Made by a program: the position numbers and the translations under genes. A DNA stretch of 64,000 bases from Saprospiraceae bacterium (GTDB taxonomy: Bacteria > Bacteroidota > Bacteroidia > Chitinophagales > Saprospiraceae), in assembly GCA_028285545.1 (NCBI GenBank), contig JANQPA010000102.1, positions 62,001 to 126,000 on the forward strand, written 5' to 3'. Of this stretch, positions 11,001-19,907 are shown one piece after another. The notes below the pieces were generated by a model that was not told the DNA's origin, ran no database searches, and saw only the letters and a list, made by a program, of their open reading frames with translations. The stretch's first letter is position 1; every line of letters starts with the position of its first letter.

Positions 11001-12683
11001 GTTATTGGAGGATTAGCACTAGGTACCGTACTTACGCTTATTGTTATTCCCACCGTTTATCTTGGATTGGAAAATGCCATAATTTGGTTCCGCAACTTGC
11101 CCTGGTGGGTAAAAATTATAAATTTAGCATTGCTCCTTGGAGGTGGTATATTGATATATTTTAAAGTAACAAATTTATTATGGCAACTAGCGGATAGCCT
11201 GCTTTTGTTATTCCTTATTCCTTCAGTCACTTACTTTATCCGAACCAGTTTAAAGCGTGCTCAAGCAGATTTGATTCCCCAAAACGAGGCCTTACAAATT
11301 AAAATTCAAAACCTGGTTAAAATTTATAATCGGGCAGGCCGATTTTCTCGTGAATGGTCGGGGAGCCAAACATTGGCCTCTTACCATCAGGAAAACCAAA
11401 AATTACGTTGGGGGCGTCTTTTTAGGGAATTTATCTGGCAGATACCTCTTCTAATATTTATGATTTGGTTTACCTTTTCCTACCTCAGAGGTGGCATTTG
11501 GATGATATTAATGGCTGTAGGTATTTATCTGCTACTAATTGAGATGTGGAACCCCCTGGGCAATGCCTTTAAGAAAAGGGGAAGACGCTTTTGGAAAAGA
11601 ATAGCTGGTATTTTGGGTGCTTTGTTATTTTGGTTAAGTCCTGGTGTTCTTTTAGGGCAAATGTCAGGAAAAGTAAATTGGGGCTTTGCCCTCTTCTTGG
11701 GCATTGTGTGGTATCTTATATTAATTATTTATACTTCTTCGTCCTACTTGCATCGCAAGCAATTAAAAATTGAGCGTATTAAAGGAGGTCTCAGACGCTT
11801 TTATTATCGATTGATTTCCAGTATTCCCATTCTTGGTAAACGCCGAGTGCCCTTTAAAGCTCTTAATGGGATTACGCTGGATATCAAAACTGGAATGTTT
11901 GGTTTATTGGGTCCAAATGGAGCCGGAAAATCTACCTTGATGCGGATCATCAGCGGTGTTTTTGACCAAAGCTATGGCAAGGTATGGATCAATGGCATTG
12001 ATACTCAGGAACAACGAGAAGAGTTACAGGGCCTAATTGGATACTTACCCCAGGCCTTTGGAAGTTATGAACATATGTCAGCCTGGACTTATCTCGATTA
12101 TCAGGCCATACTAAAAGGATTGACTGATAACAAAGAAAGGAAGGAACGCCTGGAGTATGTGCTTAGTTCGGTAAATATGCTGGATCGAAAAAATGAAAAG
12201 ATAGGCTCTTTTTCCGGAGGGATGAAACAGCGTATCGGCATTGCACAAATATTACTGCATTTGCCCAGAATATTAATCGTAGATGAGCCAACAGCGGGAT
12301 TGGATCCTCGCGAACGGATCCGCTTTAGAAACCTATTGGTACAATTGAGTCGCGAACGAATTGTCTTATTTTCTACCCATATCATTGAAGATATAGCCAG
12401 TTCTTGTAACCAATTGGCAGTAATCGATAAAGGAGCTTTAAAATATCAGGGATCACCACAGGATATGGTCCATTTGGCAAATGGCCTCGTCTGGGAATAT
12501 GTTATCCCTGCAACTGAATTCGGAGAATCCGAAAATGGTAAGGTGGTAGTCAATCATTTACGAGAAGGAGACCAAATAAGGGTCCGGTGTATTGCTCAGG
12601 AAAAGCCAATGGAGGAGGCAGTATCCGTTGAACCAGTATTGGAAGATGCTTATTTATGCTTGCTTAAAAACATTCAGAATTGA
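8001..12683 (+). CDS. RND efflux permease fused to an ABC-transporter ATPase
   Basis: One uninterrupted frame of 1560 residues. Residues 1-1040 are a complete RND permease: TM1 at 12-28, two porter loops, a TM4 motif AIGMLLDNSIVVLEN, and TM8-12 ending about 1040. Residues 1045-1260 form a linker with about five or six hydrophobic segments (LALLLGGGILIYF; LLLLFLIPSVTYF; IPLLIFMIWFTFSYL; ILGALLFWLSPGVLL; FALFLGIVWYLILIIY). Residues 1285-1560 are an ABC ATPase with Walker A GPNGAGKST (1304-1312), Q-loop YLPQAFG, signature FSGGMKQR, Walker B LIVDEPTAGLDP (Asp1428, Glu1429) and switch His1460. All catalytic motifs are intact. Family RND proteins are proton-driven and near 1040 residues, so an appended ATPase is unusual. 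Its likely permease partner is the next gene, joined by TGATG overlap. Confidence 0.9.
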   Translation: MKNLIHRKVTICMIFIGLTLLGYISYRQLPVELLPNAELPMLFVQVGAFTEVNPEYLEQQGVIPVEGAIGTMEGVEKIDTRINGNRAFIQVSFKQDVRFKYVFLKLQQKIDVIRGQLPSDLSVRVSKIDLQQLSNQFMELQIRGSGGTDRLRNIAEQEIRPAFENLDGIASINVFGGRQKNLEILLDKDASEPHNITPERIRSSLTQNSGSRTLAGFVYEGEQRFFIRTASEYTAVRDIENLVLAPGPILLKDVATTSFGVDEETSISRVNGKDAISMTATKASQANIIDLSHRSLDLIERLNSELAAKDVEIIVQNNLAESMEENIQQIINLALVGGLLAIFVLWIFLKDLRLISVIGVSVPISVFTAFNLFYGAGISINSLTLVGMALAIGMLLDNSIVVLENIYRLVSSGKSTEEAVTKGVSGVAKAILAATLTTATVFLPFLFFGNYLIALIGKHIGVSIISTLMVSLLVALLLIPVLAAVVLGYYSDRKKASFGQSKIRTRIERLYLILLKSSLRKPGRTIIGGLLLFFITTFAVLAVNINTLEEVETNQVDIFVTMAKGSTLNNTDKIVQEIELKMEEVEERQDVISKIREEDAVVSVKLKEKFETIKDRNFNEIKEQIEDLVNKIGGARISLSQSESGGGGQAMGGMGALGALMGFGDNQEKIVVKGEDYALMQRVAQDLVYYIQNLEDTRSASLNSRGNRPEVLLSFDPLTMAKNDITPENIARALRDFGQEAPAATKFQYAEEEYNIIIRESDNQESGYQPKTMDDLRKLEVADQQGGLHEISTFSTIRTSESLDDIQRINQQKQIEITYSRSRQAMQSKEMLDAHKENMKALITNYPLPPGIAIEMVAAEDQMKDFKALAGAAILLIFIILASVFESLSAPFVLIFSVPLAATGALLGLVITGNSLFNANTLTGFLILLGVIVNNGIIMIDYVNALRRQGFRKSRALVTAGLHRLRPILITAITTIVAMFPLALGTAEYVSLIGAPFAITVIGGLALGTVLTLIVIPTVYLGLENAIIWFRNLPWWVKIINLALLLGGGILIYFKVTNLLWQLADSLLLLFLIPSVTYFIRTSLKRAQADLIPQNEALQIKIQNLVKIYNRAGRFSREWSGSQTLASYHQENQKLRWGRLFREFIWQIPLLIFMIWFTFSYLRGGIWMILMAVGIYLLLIEMWNPLGNAFKKRGRRFWKRIAGILGALLFWLSPGVLLGQMSGKVNWGFALFLGIVWYLILIIYTSSSYLHRKQLKIERIKGGLRRFYYRLISSIPILGKRRVPFKALNGITLDIKTGMFGLLGPNGAGKSTLMRIISGVFDQSYGKVWINGIDTQEQREELQGLIGYLPQAFGSYEHMSAWTYLDYQAILKGLTDNKERKERLEYVLSSVNMLDRKNEKIGSFSGGMKQRIGIAQILLHLPRILIVDEPTAGLDPRERIRFRNLLVQLSRERIVLFSTHIIEDIASSCNQLAVIDKGALKYQGSPQDMVHLANGLVWEYVIPATEFGESENGKVVVNHLREGDQIRVRCIAQEKPMEEAVSVEPVLEDAYLCLLKNIQN

Positions 12684-13384
12684 TGCTAAATACAATAACA
12701 TTAATTGGTAAACTCATTAGGTACAATCTGAAAATAATCTTTGCAGGTCGGTTTTTGTGGTTTTTACTGGCTGCTTTGGCTTTCTATCTTTTTTTTATGG
12801 TTATCAGTGTCTTTGATAATACGGAATTGGATATTAGCCTAATTTATGGTTTGACCTTTTTTCCAGCTATTTTATTAATTTTTTACCCTGTAGTATTTGG
12901 GATTCAAAGAGATGAAGATGCCCGAATGCTGGAGATATTATTTGGCATCCCTGACTATCGATATAAGGTTTGGTTGGTAAGATTGGTATTGATTTTTGTG
13001 CAAATATTCATATTCCTAATTCTTTTTGCCTCCCTGGCCTCCTGGTTATTATACCCCATTAATCCACTTCAGTTGGCTAGTCAGCTGATTTTTCCCATCT
13101 GTTTTTTAGGCAGTCTTTCTTTTTTATTTTCTACCTGGGTAAAAAATGGCAATGCCACTGCAGTCATTATGGTCCTGTTAGGAGTGGCTCTAACCATTTT
13201 TAGTGAAGCGCTCGAAGATACTTTTTGGGATGTTTTTCTAAACCCATATGATACGCCCAGAGAGTTCAGTCAACTGGCCTGGCGGAAGGTAGTCTGGAAA
13301 AGCCGTATTTTTCTTAGTGTGGGAACAATTATTTTTATTTTAGGAGCCCTTATCAATTTGCAACGAAGGGAGAGATATATTTAA
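12683..13384 (+). CDS. ABC-2-type permease-like membrane protein
   Basis: The 233-residue protein has about six hydrophobic segments (FLWFLLAALAFYLFFMVISVF; LIYGLTFFPAILLIFYPVVFG; LVRLVLIFVQIFIFLILF; LIFPICFLGSLSFLF; AVIMVLLGVAL; IFLSVGTIIFILGAL) and hydrophilic EDARMLEILFG after TM2, as in ABC-2 permease subunits. ATG at 12683 overlaps the upstream TGA by one base (TGATG), so translation is coupled to the RND-ABC fusion and it is the natural membrane partner of that ATPase. An in-frame TTG at 12680 is the alternative start. Family recognition rests on topology and context more than on motifs. Confidence 0.7.
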   Translation: MLNTITLIGKLIRYNLKIIFAGRFLWFLLAALAFYLFFMVISVFDNTELDISLIYGLTFFPAILLIFYPVVFGIQRDEDARMLEILFGIPDYRYKVWLVRLVLIFVQIFIFLILFASLASWLLYPINPLQLASQLIFPICFLGSLSFLFSTWVKNGNATAVIMVLLGVALTIFSEALEDTFWDVFLNPYDTPREFSQLAWRKVVWKSRIFLSVGTIIFILGALINLQRRERYI

Positions 13385-13515
13385 CAGAGGCATCAGATCA
13401 TAAGATTGAAGTTTAGATTAAATCCCTCCCAAGAATTGACCATAAAAAAGGCTCTGGCCATACGGCCCGTAGGGGAAGAGCCAAATGTTGTAAGAATATT
13501 GATGTGAATTTGAAT

Positions 13516-13580
13516 GAGAGCTCCAGCGGAGCGTAATGTAACACACCCTGGTTGCCACATTACGCTCTGCTGGAGCTCTC
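13516..13580. repeat. Long imperfect stem-loop in the 13385-13839 spacer
   Basis: The 455-bp spacer holds no gene. It contains a 24-bp inverted repeat (arms 13516-13539 and 13557-13580, one mismatch) around a 17-nt loop. Smaller dyads occur nearby: GGCTCT/AGAGCC at 13450-13482, and GCTCC/GGAGC and GCTTC/GAAGC motifs at 13610-13680. A rho-independent terminator is possible, but no T-tract follows the long stem; a repetitive palindromic element fits better. Confidence 0.7.
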
Positions 13581-13839
13581 CATTGAATCAATTACCTTTC
13601 TAAGTACATGCTGCTCCTCCGGAGCTTTATACAGCTTCAATTTCCTATCTAAGAATATTTTGCTTCTCCGAAGCATTTTGCCTATTCATTTAGCGATCCA
13701 GCCTGAAAATACGGAACCAATCAACATCCAATCAGCTTAAAAAGATAAATTGCTATATTTATCTCAAACCTAAAAAACTTCAATCCTATCATTCAATCTT
13801 CTTTGTTTGAAGGCTGAAAAAATTGCTAAAACCTATATC

Positions 13840-16773
13840 ATGAATCGCCTATTTGTGCTCTTTATCCTGCTTGGATCTTTTATTATTGCTACTGGCCAAA
13901 CCACAACTGAAAACCTAACTTCCGACCTACGGTGGAGAAATATCGGCCCCGCTAATATGATGGGCCGTATTGCGGCCGTAGAAGCATTGGATACGGACTA
14001 TCGAACGGTTTTGGTCGCTTCGGCTTCCGGAGGCGTTTTTAAATCCACTAATGCGGGAATAACCTGGACGCCTATTTTTGATAAATACGGTGCAGGATCG
14101 ATAGGTTCAGTGGCTTTTTATCAGCCCAATCCAGAAATTATTTGGGTGGGTACCGGAGAATCTGCCAATAGAAATAGCAGCGCCTGGGGTGATGGCATTT
14201 ACAAATCTACAGATGGCGGTAAGACCTTCCAGCATATGGGCCTGGAAGATACCCACCAAATTGCTGAAATAGCCACCCATCCTAGCAATCCCGATATCGT
14301 TTATGCGGCAGCAGTAGGTCATTTATGGGGCTATTCAGGAACCAGAGGGCTTTTTAAAACAACAGATGGAGGCAAATCTTGGGAAAAACTGACGAATGGA
14401 CTTCCAACTGCAGCTAGCTCTGGCTGCACTGAAATTATCATGCATCCCCAAAATCCAGACATTTTATTTGCCGGATTTTATGAGCGACTCCGACAACCAG
14501 CTAGTTTTAAATCTGGTGGACCTAATGGAGGTTTATTCAAATCCGAAGATGGTGGTAAATCATGGAAGAAGATTACCAAAGGTTTGGCCAAAGGAGAAAG
14601 TGGAATGATTGACATCTCTATCCACCTTAAAAATCCGGATATCATGGTGATGGCCTATGAGGCAGATGAAAATATTGAAGAGGGGAAACCCGGTTCAGGT
14701 GTTTATCGCTCAGACGATGGCGGAAAGAGCTGGAAGTTTTTGCTTAAGCATGCCATACGACCTTTTTATCATGGCCAAATTCAAATAGATCCACTGGATG
14801 ATAATAATATCTATGTGGTATCTCGTGGTTTTATGATCTCAAAGGATGGAGGTGAAACTTTTACTCGCCCTCGCTGGAATAAAGACGGCGGGGATGACCA
14901 CGACATGTGGATAGCTCCTTATGATAATAAAATTATGTACATGGCCACCGACCAGGGAGCTCGTTTATCGATTGATGGCGGCAAAAACTTTTTGTCCTTT
15001 AATAATATGGCCATCGGGCAGTATTATGCCATTGGAGTGGATATGCGTGATCCCTATTGGGTGATTGGCGGATTGCAAGATAATGGTATCTGGATGGGAC
15101 CAAGTAATAGCCGTGAGGGAAGAGGTATTCTTAATGAGCATAATACCCATGTAGCGGAGGGAGATGGATTTCATTCCCAAATCGACCCGACCGATTGGAG
15201 AACCATCTATACTGTAAATCATGTAGGTTTTGTAGCCAGACAAAATGTAGAAACACGCGAACATGTTTTCATTACACCCACACCCGAGACGATAATAAAT
15301 TTCAACGATTATTTTGATCCAAATTACCCAGAAACAGCCAATTGGTATTCTATATATCCTGGGGAACACTGGTTTTTTCCAGAAAGACCAGAAAGGCCCC
15401 TACTTCCTCCTCAATTCAGGTTTAACTGGAGTAGCCCCTTTATTATTTCTCCTAATCATCCTCAAACGGTATATTTTGGTTCTAATCACCTATTTAAATC
15501 CACTAACCGAGGGGATACCTGGAGAATAATAAGCCCGGATTTGACAACCAATGATCCAGAATTAAGAAATACTTCTAAAGGAGGAGGTTTGACCAATAGC
15601 AATACTGGAGGAGAAAATCATTTCACCATCATTACCATTTGCGAATCTCCATTGAATGATCAACTCATTTGGGTGGGGACGGACGATGGAAATGTGCAGG
15701 TCAGCCGAAATGGTGGTCATAGTTGGGAAAATGTAAAAGCAAATATCCCCGGTATTCCTGAAAAAATATGGGTAAGCCGGGTAGAGGCTTCTCACTTCGA
15801 TGAGGGAACCGCTTATGTTACTTTTGATAATCACCGTTATGATGACAATAAACCTTATGTTTTTGTAACTAAAGATTTTGGAAAAACCTGGGAAAACATC
15901 AGCTCTAATCTTCCAGAAAAGTATTCAGTATATGTCATCAAGGAAGACTATGAACAGAAGAACTTGCTGTTTGTGGGGACGGAAGAATCTGTATATGCCT
16001 CCATAGATGCGGGCCAATCCTGGGCGAAAATGGATAAAAACCTACCTACGGTAGCCATTCATGATCTGGTGATCCACCCTCGGGAAGGAGATTTAATCGC
16101 TGGCACTCATGGTAGAAGCATTTGGATAATGGATGATATCTCGCCATTAAGACAAATGAGTGCTGAAATTTCGAAAAAGAATCTACATCTATTTTCACAT
16201 AAAGTATGGACAAAGTGGATCTCTATTTTTACAGGAAGAAAACAACCAGCTTTCGAGTTCCGAGGTGAAAACCCACCACCAGGAGCTTTAATCAACTTTT
16301 ATGTAGGTCAAAATGAGGCTGATTCCGCTACTGTAAGTATCAGCACTATTCATGGAGACCTGAAATTCAAAAGAAGATTATCTGTTCATAAAGGGATTAA
16401 CCGGATGCTATGGCCATTGAATAGGAATTTTCCCAGCCGTTATTTTCCCGAATTGCCAAAAGATATTGCCAAATACAAAGCCCATCTTGAATGGGTCATC
16501 ATTGAATTAGAAGATCGAGTAAAAATTGAAGCACTCAAAAATGGATTAGGGCCTATTAAAAATAAATTGGAAGAGGCCAAATCCATAAGAGGCCTTAACG
16601 ATGTGCGTAGGGATTTAATAAGGGATTATGCTGGTTATGCTGGAGGAAAATCTTTCTTTGGACCTAAACCTAGTAATGAAACGATGCCAGGGGAGTATGA
16701 AGTGACTATTGAATTGGGCGGAGAGAAAGTTTCTGGATTTATTACAGTACGGGAAGATCCGTTGAAGAAGTAA
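13840..16773 (+). CDS. Secreted VPS10/sortilin-like Asp-box beta-propeller protein
   Basis: The 977-residue protein has a signal peptide (LFVLFILLGSFIIATGQ) from ATG 13840; the frame extends to a TTG at 13807, but the ATG gives the better signal. At least ten Asp-box/BNR-type repeats are visible, for example TDGGKTF, TDGGKSW, EDGGKSW, DDGGKSW, KDGGETF, IDGGKNF, RNGGHSW and KDFGKTW. They build one or two large beta-propellers as in sortilin-like glycosyl-hydrolase-fold proteins. The ~190-residue C-terminal region after HGRSIWIMDDISPLR is a beta/helical tail with GEYEVTIELGGEKVSG at its end. Members are common in Bacteroidota exoproteomes; no catalytic residues can be assigned. It stands alone between two spacers. 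Confidence 0.85.
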   Translation: MNRLFVLFILLGSFIIATGQTTTENLTSDLRWRNIGPANMMGRIAAVEALDTDYRTVLVASASGGVFKSTNAGITWTPIFDKYGAGSIGSVAFYQPNPEIIWVGTGESANRNSSAWGDGIYKSTDGGKTFQHMGLEDTHQIAEIATHPSNPDIVYAAAVGHLWGYSGTRGLFKTTDGGKSWEKLTNGLPTAASSGCTEIIMHPQNPDILFAGFYERLRQPASFKSGGPNGGLFKSEDGGKSWKKITKGLAKGESGMIDISIHLKNPDIMVMAYEADENIEEGKPGSGVYRSDDGGKSWKFLLKHAIRPFYHGQIQIDPLDDNNIYVVSRGFMISKDGGETFTRPRWNKDGGDDHDMWIAPYDNKIMYMATDQGARLSIDGGKNFLSFNNMAIGQYYAIGVDMRDPYWVIGGLQDNGIWMGPSNSREGRGILNEHNTHVAEGDGFHSQIDPTDWRTIYTVNHVGFVARQNVETREHVFITPTPETIINFNDYFDPNYPETANWYSIYPGEHWFFPERPERPLLPPQFRFNWSSPFIISPNHPQTVYFGSNHLFKSTNRGDTWRIISPDLTTNDPELRNTSKGGGLTNSNTGGENHFTIITICESPLNDQLIWVGTDDGNVQVSRNGGHSWENVKANIPGIPEKIWVSRVEASHFDEGTAYVTFDNHRYDDNKPYVFVTKDFGKTWENISSNLPEKYSVYVIKEDYEQKNLLFVGTEESVYASIDAGQSWAKMDKNLPTVAIHDLVIHPREGDLIAGTHGRSIWIMDDISPLRQMSAEISKKNLHLFSHKVWTKWISIFTGRKQPAFEFRGENPPPGALINFYVGQNEADSATVSISTIHGDLKFKRRLSVHKGINRMLWPLNRNFPSRYFPELPKDIAKYKAHLEWVIIELEDRVKIEALKNGLGPIKNKLEEAKSIRGLNDVRRDLIRDYAGYAGGKSFFGPKPSNETMPGEYEVTIELGGEKVSGFITVREDPLKK

Positions 16774-16780
16774 ATAGTTT

Positions 16781-16818
16781 AGTGACCAGTGATGGGTGAC
16801 GAGTGATGAGTGATGAGG
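16781..16818 (+). repeat. GTGANGA short tandem repeat
   Basis: About five imperfect copies of a 7-bp unit (GTGACCA, GTGATGG, GTGACGA, GTGATGA, GTGATGA) follow the stop codon of the propeller gene. A very similar run lies at 34995-35024. The rest of this 252-bp spacer has CGCTGAT/GATCAGC-rich dyads but no gene. Confidence 0.7.
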
Positions 16819-17025
16819 CTTTTTTCGTTACGATCTCTAGATTCGCCTATTGGTTTGTTAGTATAGCCGCTGATGTACACTGGTCATACTGATTTTCGCT
16901 GTTAAGTTATTGTATGGTAAACAGTGTAGATCAGCTTGATCAGCGTTTAACAGCGGCCATTAGTTGGTAGTGTGTGTATAAAATTGCTTTTTGCTAAATG
17001 TATGGAATCACATAAAAGATGAAAA

Positions 17026-17802
17026 TTGAAAATTAAAATCCTCAAACAACTATTTATCAGACACAACGAATTAGATAATTCCAGACAATCCATTTGGTTT
17101 TTACATGGTTTCGCAGATTCTGGCCTGGTGTATAAGGAAGTTTTTGAATCTTCTATCAGTAAAAATTTAAATGTTTATGTAGTGGATTTGCCAGGATTTG
17201 GGGTAAGCCCTATTCATCTGGATTATATTTCTATAAAAAAACAAGCCGAATTACTTTCCAAAATCATTTTGGAAGAAACTAGGGAGCAGCAGCGAGTGAA
17301 TATTGTGGCCCACTCACTGGGGGCCTTGATTGGAACATGGATCTGCCAAACCTTGAAAGACAAAATAAATTACTATTTCAACATAGAAGGGAATTTGACA
17401 GAAGCCGATAGTTATTTTTCTAGTAAACCTCTTGGATTCGACTCTGCTATTGAATTTACAGAAGCCTTTGAGAAGGAAATTTTTGAAAAAGCTAAGTCCG
17501 AAGAACGCTATAAAAGATATTACAGCAGTTTAAGATTCGCCAACCCTGAAGGGATGAGAAATTGGAGCCTTAGCAGTCAGGAATATGTAGCTGGAAATAA
17601 ATGTGGGTATGAATTCAAAGTCTTAAGTTGTAAAAAGCTTTACATATGGGGAGATGTAGATACATCTGCTGATACACAAGCATTTATTAAAACCCATGAA
17701 ATACCCAATCGACTATATGCGGGGGTGGGACATTGGCATATGGTAGAAAATTCAGAATTTTTTTATAGAGATATAAATGAAGAAATATTAAAAACAAGGT
17801 AA
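17026..17802 (+). CDS. Alpha/beta-fold hydrolase
   Basis: The 258-residue single-domain hydrolase has oxyanion region FLHGFADSG (27-33), nucleophile elbow VAHSLGA with Ser97, acid candidate Asp210 or Asp212 (IWGDVDTSAD) and catalytic-His candidate in GVGHWHMVEN (His236/238). It is probably cytoplasmic, since no signal is visible. The start is TTG at 17026, the first usable codon after an in-frame TGA at 17020; an overlapping ATG at 17019 opens only a six-codon frame (five residues plus stop). The gene converges on the S41 peptidase gene with a 32-bp gap. The substrate is unknown; esterase or peptidase activity is equally possible. Confidence 0.8.
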   Translation: MKIKILKQLFIRHNELDNSRQSIWFLHGFADSGLVYKEVFESSISKNLNVYVVDLPGFGVSPIHLDYISIKKQAELLSKIILEETREQQRVNIVAHSLGALIGTWICQTLKDKINYYFNIEGNLTEADSYFSSKPLGFDSAIEFTEAFEKEIFEKAKSEERYKRYYSSLRFANPEGMRNWSLSSQEYVAGNKCGYEFKVLSCKKLYIWGDVDTSADTQAFIKTHEIPNRLYAGVGHWHMVENSEFFYRDINEEILKTR

Positions 17803-17834
17803 AAGGTGTTAGCCGAAATTGAAGTTTTCCTAGA

Positions 17835-19829
17835 CTACTCTTGTTTGATTCTTTTTAGAGCAGCTTCATAAACCTGATCTTTACCTTCTTTTAATCCATC
17901 CAAGTTTTGTTTTACCAAAATATCAGGTACTATTCCTACTGTTTGCATTTCTTCACCATTTTGCCTGACGGTATAACTTGTGGTTAATAAAATTTGAATT
18001 CTTCCAGGGGTGGTAAATGAATCTATTCCCCCTGAGGCACCTACACTATTACTATCTCCAATTAAAGTTGCCCCTGCATATTTAAAATTACTAGCGAATG
18101 TTTCTCCTCTGCTTCGGGTAGTAGAAGGGATCGAACTACCGATTAAGACCGTGATTTTTGCCTTTATAAAAGGTTTTTTAGGAACAATTAAGGCTGATTG
18201 CCAAATGTGATGTCGTTGTTCTTGATTCGGATACATATTTAGGGGATAACTTGATATTAGGCCTTTAAAAAGCCCACCTTCGACGGGTAAGTGTTCAAAA
18301 ATATCCCTTAAAGATTGAGGGTAATCCCTTAAGTCAAATATCAAGTGTTCAGCTTCTAATATTTCATCTAGTTTTTCACTTAAATCTCCTTGAGATAACA
18401 GAGAAGGATTGATATAAATGGTTTTCGGAGCAGGGTATTCGAATGCTTTGTGCTCAAATGGATTATTAAAATGTTTCGTGTATTCTTTTGGCGGAATGGT
18501 ATTGACTTCTACCGTTAAGATTTCATTAGCCCTTTTGAGTTTGACAACACCTGTAGAGGCATTAATTAGTGATCCCAGAGAATTAACCGCATTAATTAAT
18601 TTTGATTGAGGGGAGCCTACTCTACGATTTATGGCACTTTCCAAAAGATCAGAGACCTCCTTATTGTTAATTTCTAATATTTCATCGCCATTTTTTATTT
18701 TAGGATCGAAACTTTTCAAAACGTATACTTTCCCTTGAGAATAAATCCTGTAAAAGGGGAGCCAACTCCATACTCTTTTTGGTTGATTAGCATTTTGATT
18801 CTCCAGATCCGGAGTCCGAAACCTGAAAACACGAGCATGCCCATCCCGAAATAAGGAAACGTAATTTTTGACAGCTGTTAAGGAAGCAGCCTTTTTATCT
18901 GTGTTACTGGAAATATGTTTCAAGCCCAGAGCCAATTGTTCGGAAGATTGAAAATCAAACATTCTTTCCGATCTTTTCCTATAGGGGTATAAATGATGAA
19001 TGGCATTCCATGTTAAAATAAAATCAGCATACCATACATCATTTTCCTGAAAAATTGCTTTTTCATCTGCATAAAACTCTTCAATCGTTTTTGAAAATTC
19101 TTGGAATTTTGCTTCCTGATTAAGATGCTCAGCTTCCCGATGATCCAACACTATTGGCATTTTAATCCATAAATTATTAGCTAGTTTAGAAGAAAAAGAT
19201 TGGGAAGGATTAGGCTGCTTTTCCAGGATATATTCATTCTTGATTTCTGGATTATAATGATGACGGAAATTCTCTGGGTAGTAATATTTGTTGCTATTGA
19301 AGTAATTAATTTGGTCAAATTGAACTTGGTCCTGAAGGAGAGGGTTATTTGGCTTAATCATTTTGCTGGAATCAAATGCAGTACTTACTAAAATTTTAAT
19401 ATCATTTCCTTCAAATTTAGCTCCACTATTTTCGCCGATTGAAAAAGCACAATGTTGCCAAAAGCGAATACTATCCCCCTGGGAGATCGGGTTTACTTTA
19501 AGGGGGGTATTTTCATCATTACTAAATATTGCGTAAGGGGCAATGGGTGAAAATAAATCTGATAGAACGGATTGGAGCTCATTATCGGATTTAGGACTTT
19601 TTACTTGTTGGATGCCATATACTAAAAAAGCATCCCAATTAAAATCTTCAGTCCTTGCATTGGGGTAGAAGAATCGTACATATCCGAAGGACTTTGCAAA
19701 AGCACTCAGGTTTTTAACTTCTTGATTGGAAGTATTCTCAAGATTAGATTGAGCATTTAGTTGGAGAAACCCAAAAGTGAGCGTTAGCATTGCAAAAATT
19801 GCAAATACGCTTGGTATTAATCCTTTCAT
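17835..19829 (-). CDS. Exported S41-family (tail-specific protease-like) peptidase
   Basis: The 664-residue protein has an N-terminal signal peptide (VFAIFAMLTLTFGFLQLNAQS). The central region matches bacterial S41 proteins: HARVFRFRTPD at about 325, a PDZ-like segment GDEILEINNKEVSDLLES, and the catalytic part with HLIFDLRDYP followed by LIGSSIPSTTRSRGETFAS. The Ser ahead of RGE is the likely nucleophile. SNSVGASGGIDSFTTPG and GEEMQTVGIVPDI close the domain as in C-terminal processing peptidases. The large N-terminal domain (about residues 30-290) is not recognised. It is transcribed alone on the minus strand. Confidence 0.85.
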   Translation of the reverse strand: MKGLIPSVFAIFAMLTLTFGFLQLNAQSNLENTSNQEVKNLSAFAKSFGYVRFFYPNARTEDFNWDAFLVYGIQQVKSPKSDNELQSVLSDLFSPIAPYAIFSNDENTPLKVNPISQGDSIRFWQHCAFSIGENSGAKFEGNDIKILVSTAFDSSKMIKPNNPLLQDQVQFDQINYFNSNKYYYPENFRHHYNPEIKNEYILEKQPNPSQSFSSKLANNLWIKMPIVLDHREAEHLNQEAKFQEFSKTIEEFYADEKAIFQENDVWYADFILTWNAIHHLYPYRKRSERMFDFQSSEQLALGLKHISSNTDKKAASLTAVKNYVSLFRDGHARVFRFRTPDLENQNANQPKRVWSWLPFYRIYSQGKVYVLKSFDPKIKNGDEILEINNKEVSDLLESAINRRVGSPQSKLINAVNSLGSLINASTGVVKLKRANEILTVEVNTIPPKEYTKHFNNPFEHKAFEYPAPKTIYINPSLLSQGDLSEKLDEILEAEHLIFDLRDYPQSLRDIFEHLPVEGGLFKGLISSYPLNMYPNQEQRHHIWQSALIVPKKPFIKAKITVLIGSSIPSTTRSRGETFASNFKYAGATLIGDSNSVGASGGIDSFTTPGRIQILLTTSYTVRQNGEEMQTVGIVPDILVKQNLDGLKEGKDQVYEAALKRIKQE

Positions 19830-19907
19830 AATATTTTTTAATAACAGTCTTGTTAATTACTATTCCACTTGTATGGGCTCCTATGGGGATGCTTTTTATT
19901 TTTTTAA

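Noticed and set aside
16774..17025. Promoter and leader RNA of the alpha/beta hydrolase
   Set aside because: CGCTGAT dyads exist but no convincing TTTG-N20-TAnnTTTG pair was found, and no riboswitch-like conserved core is visible.
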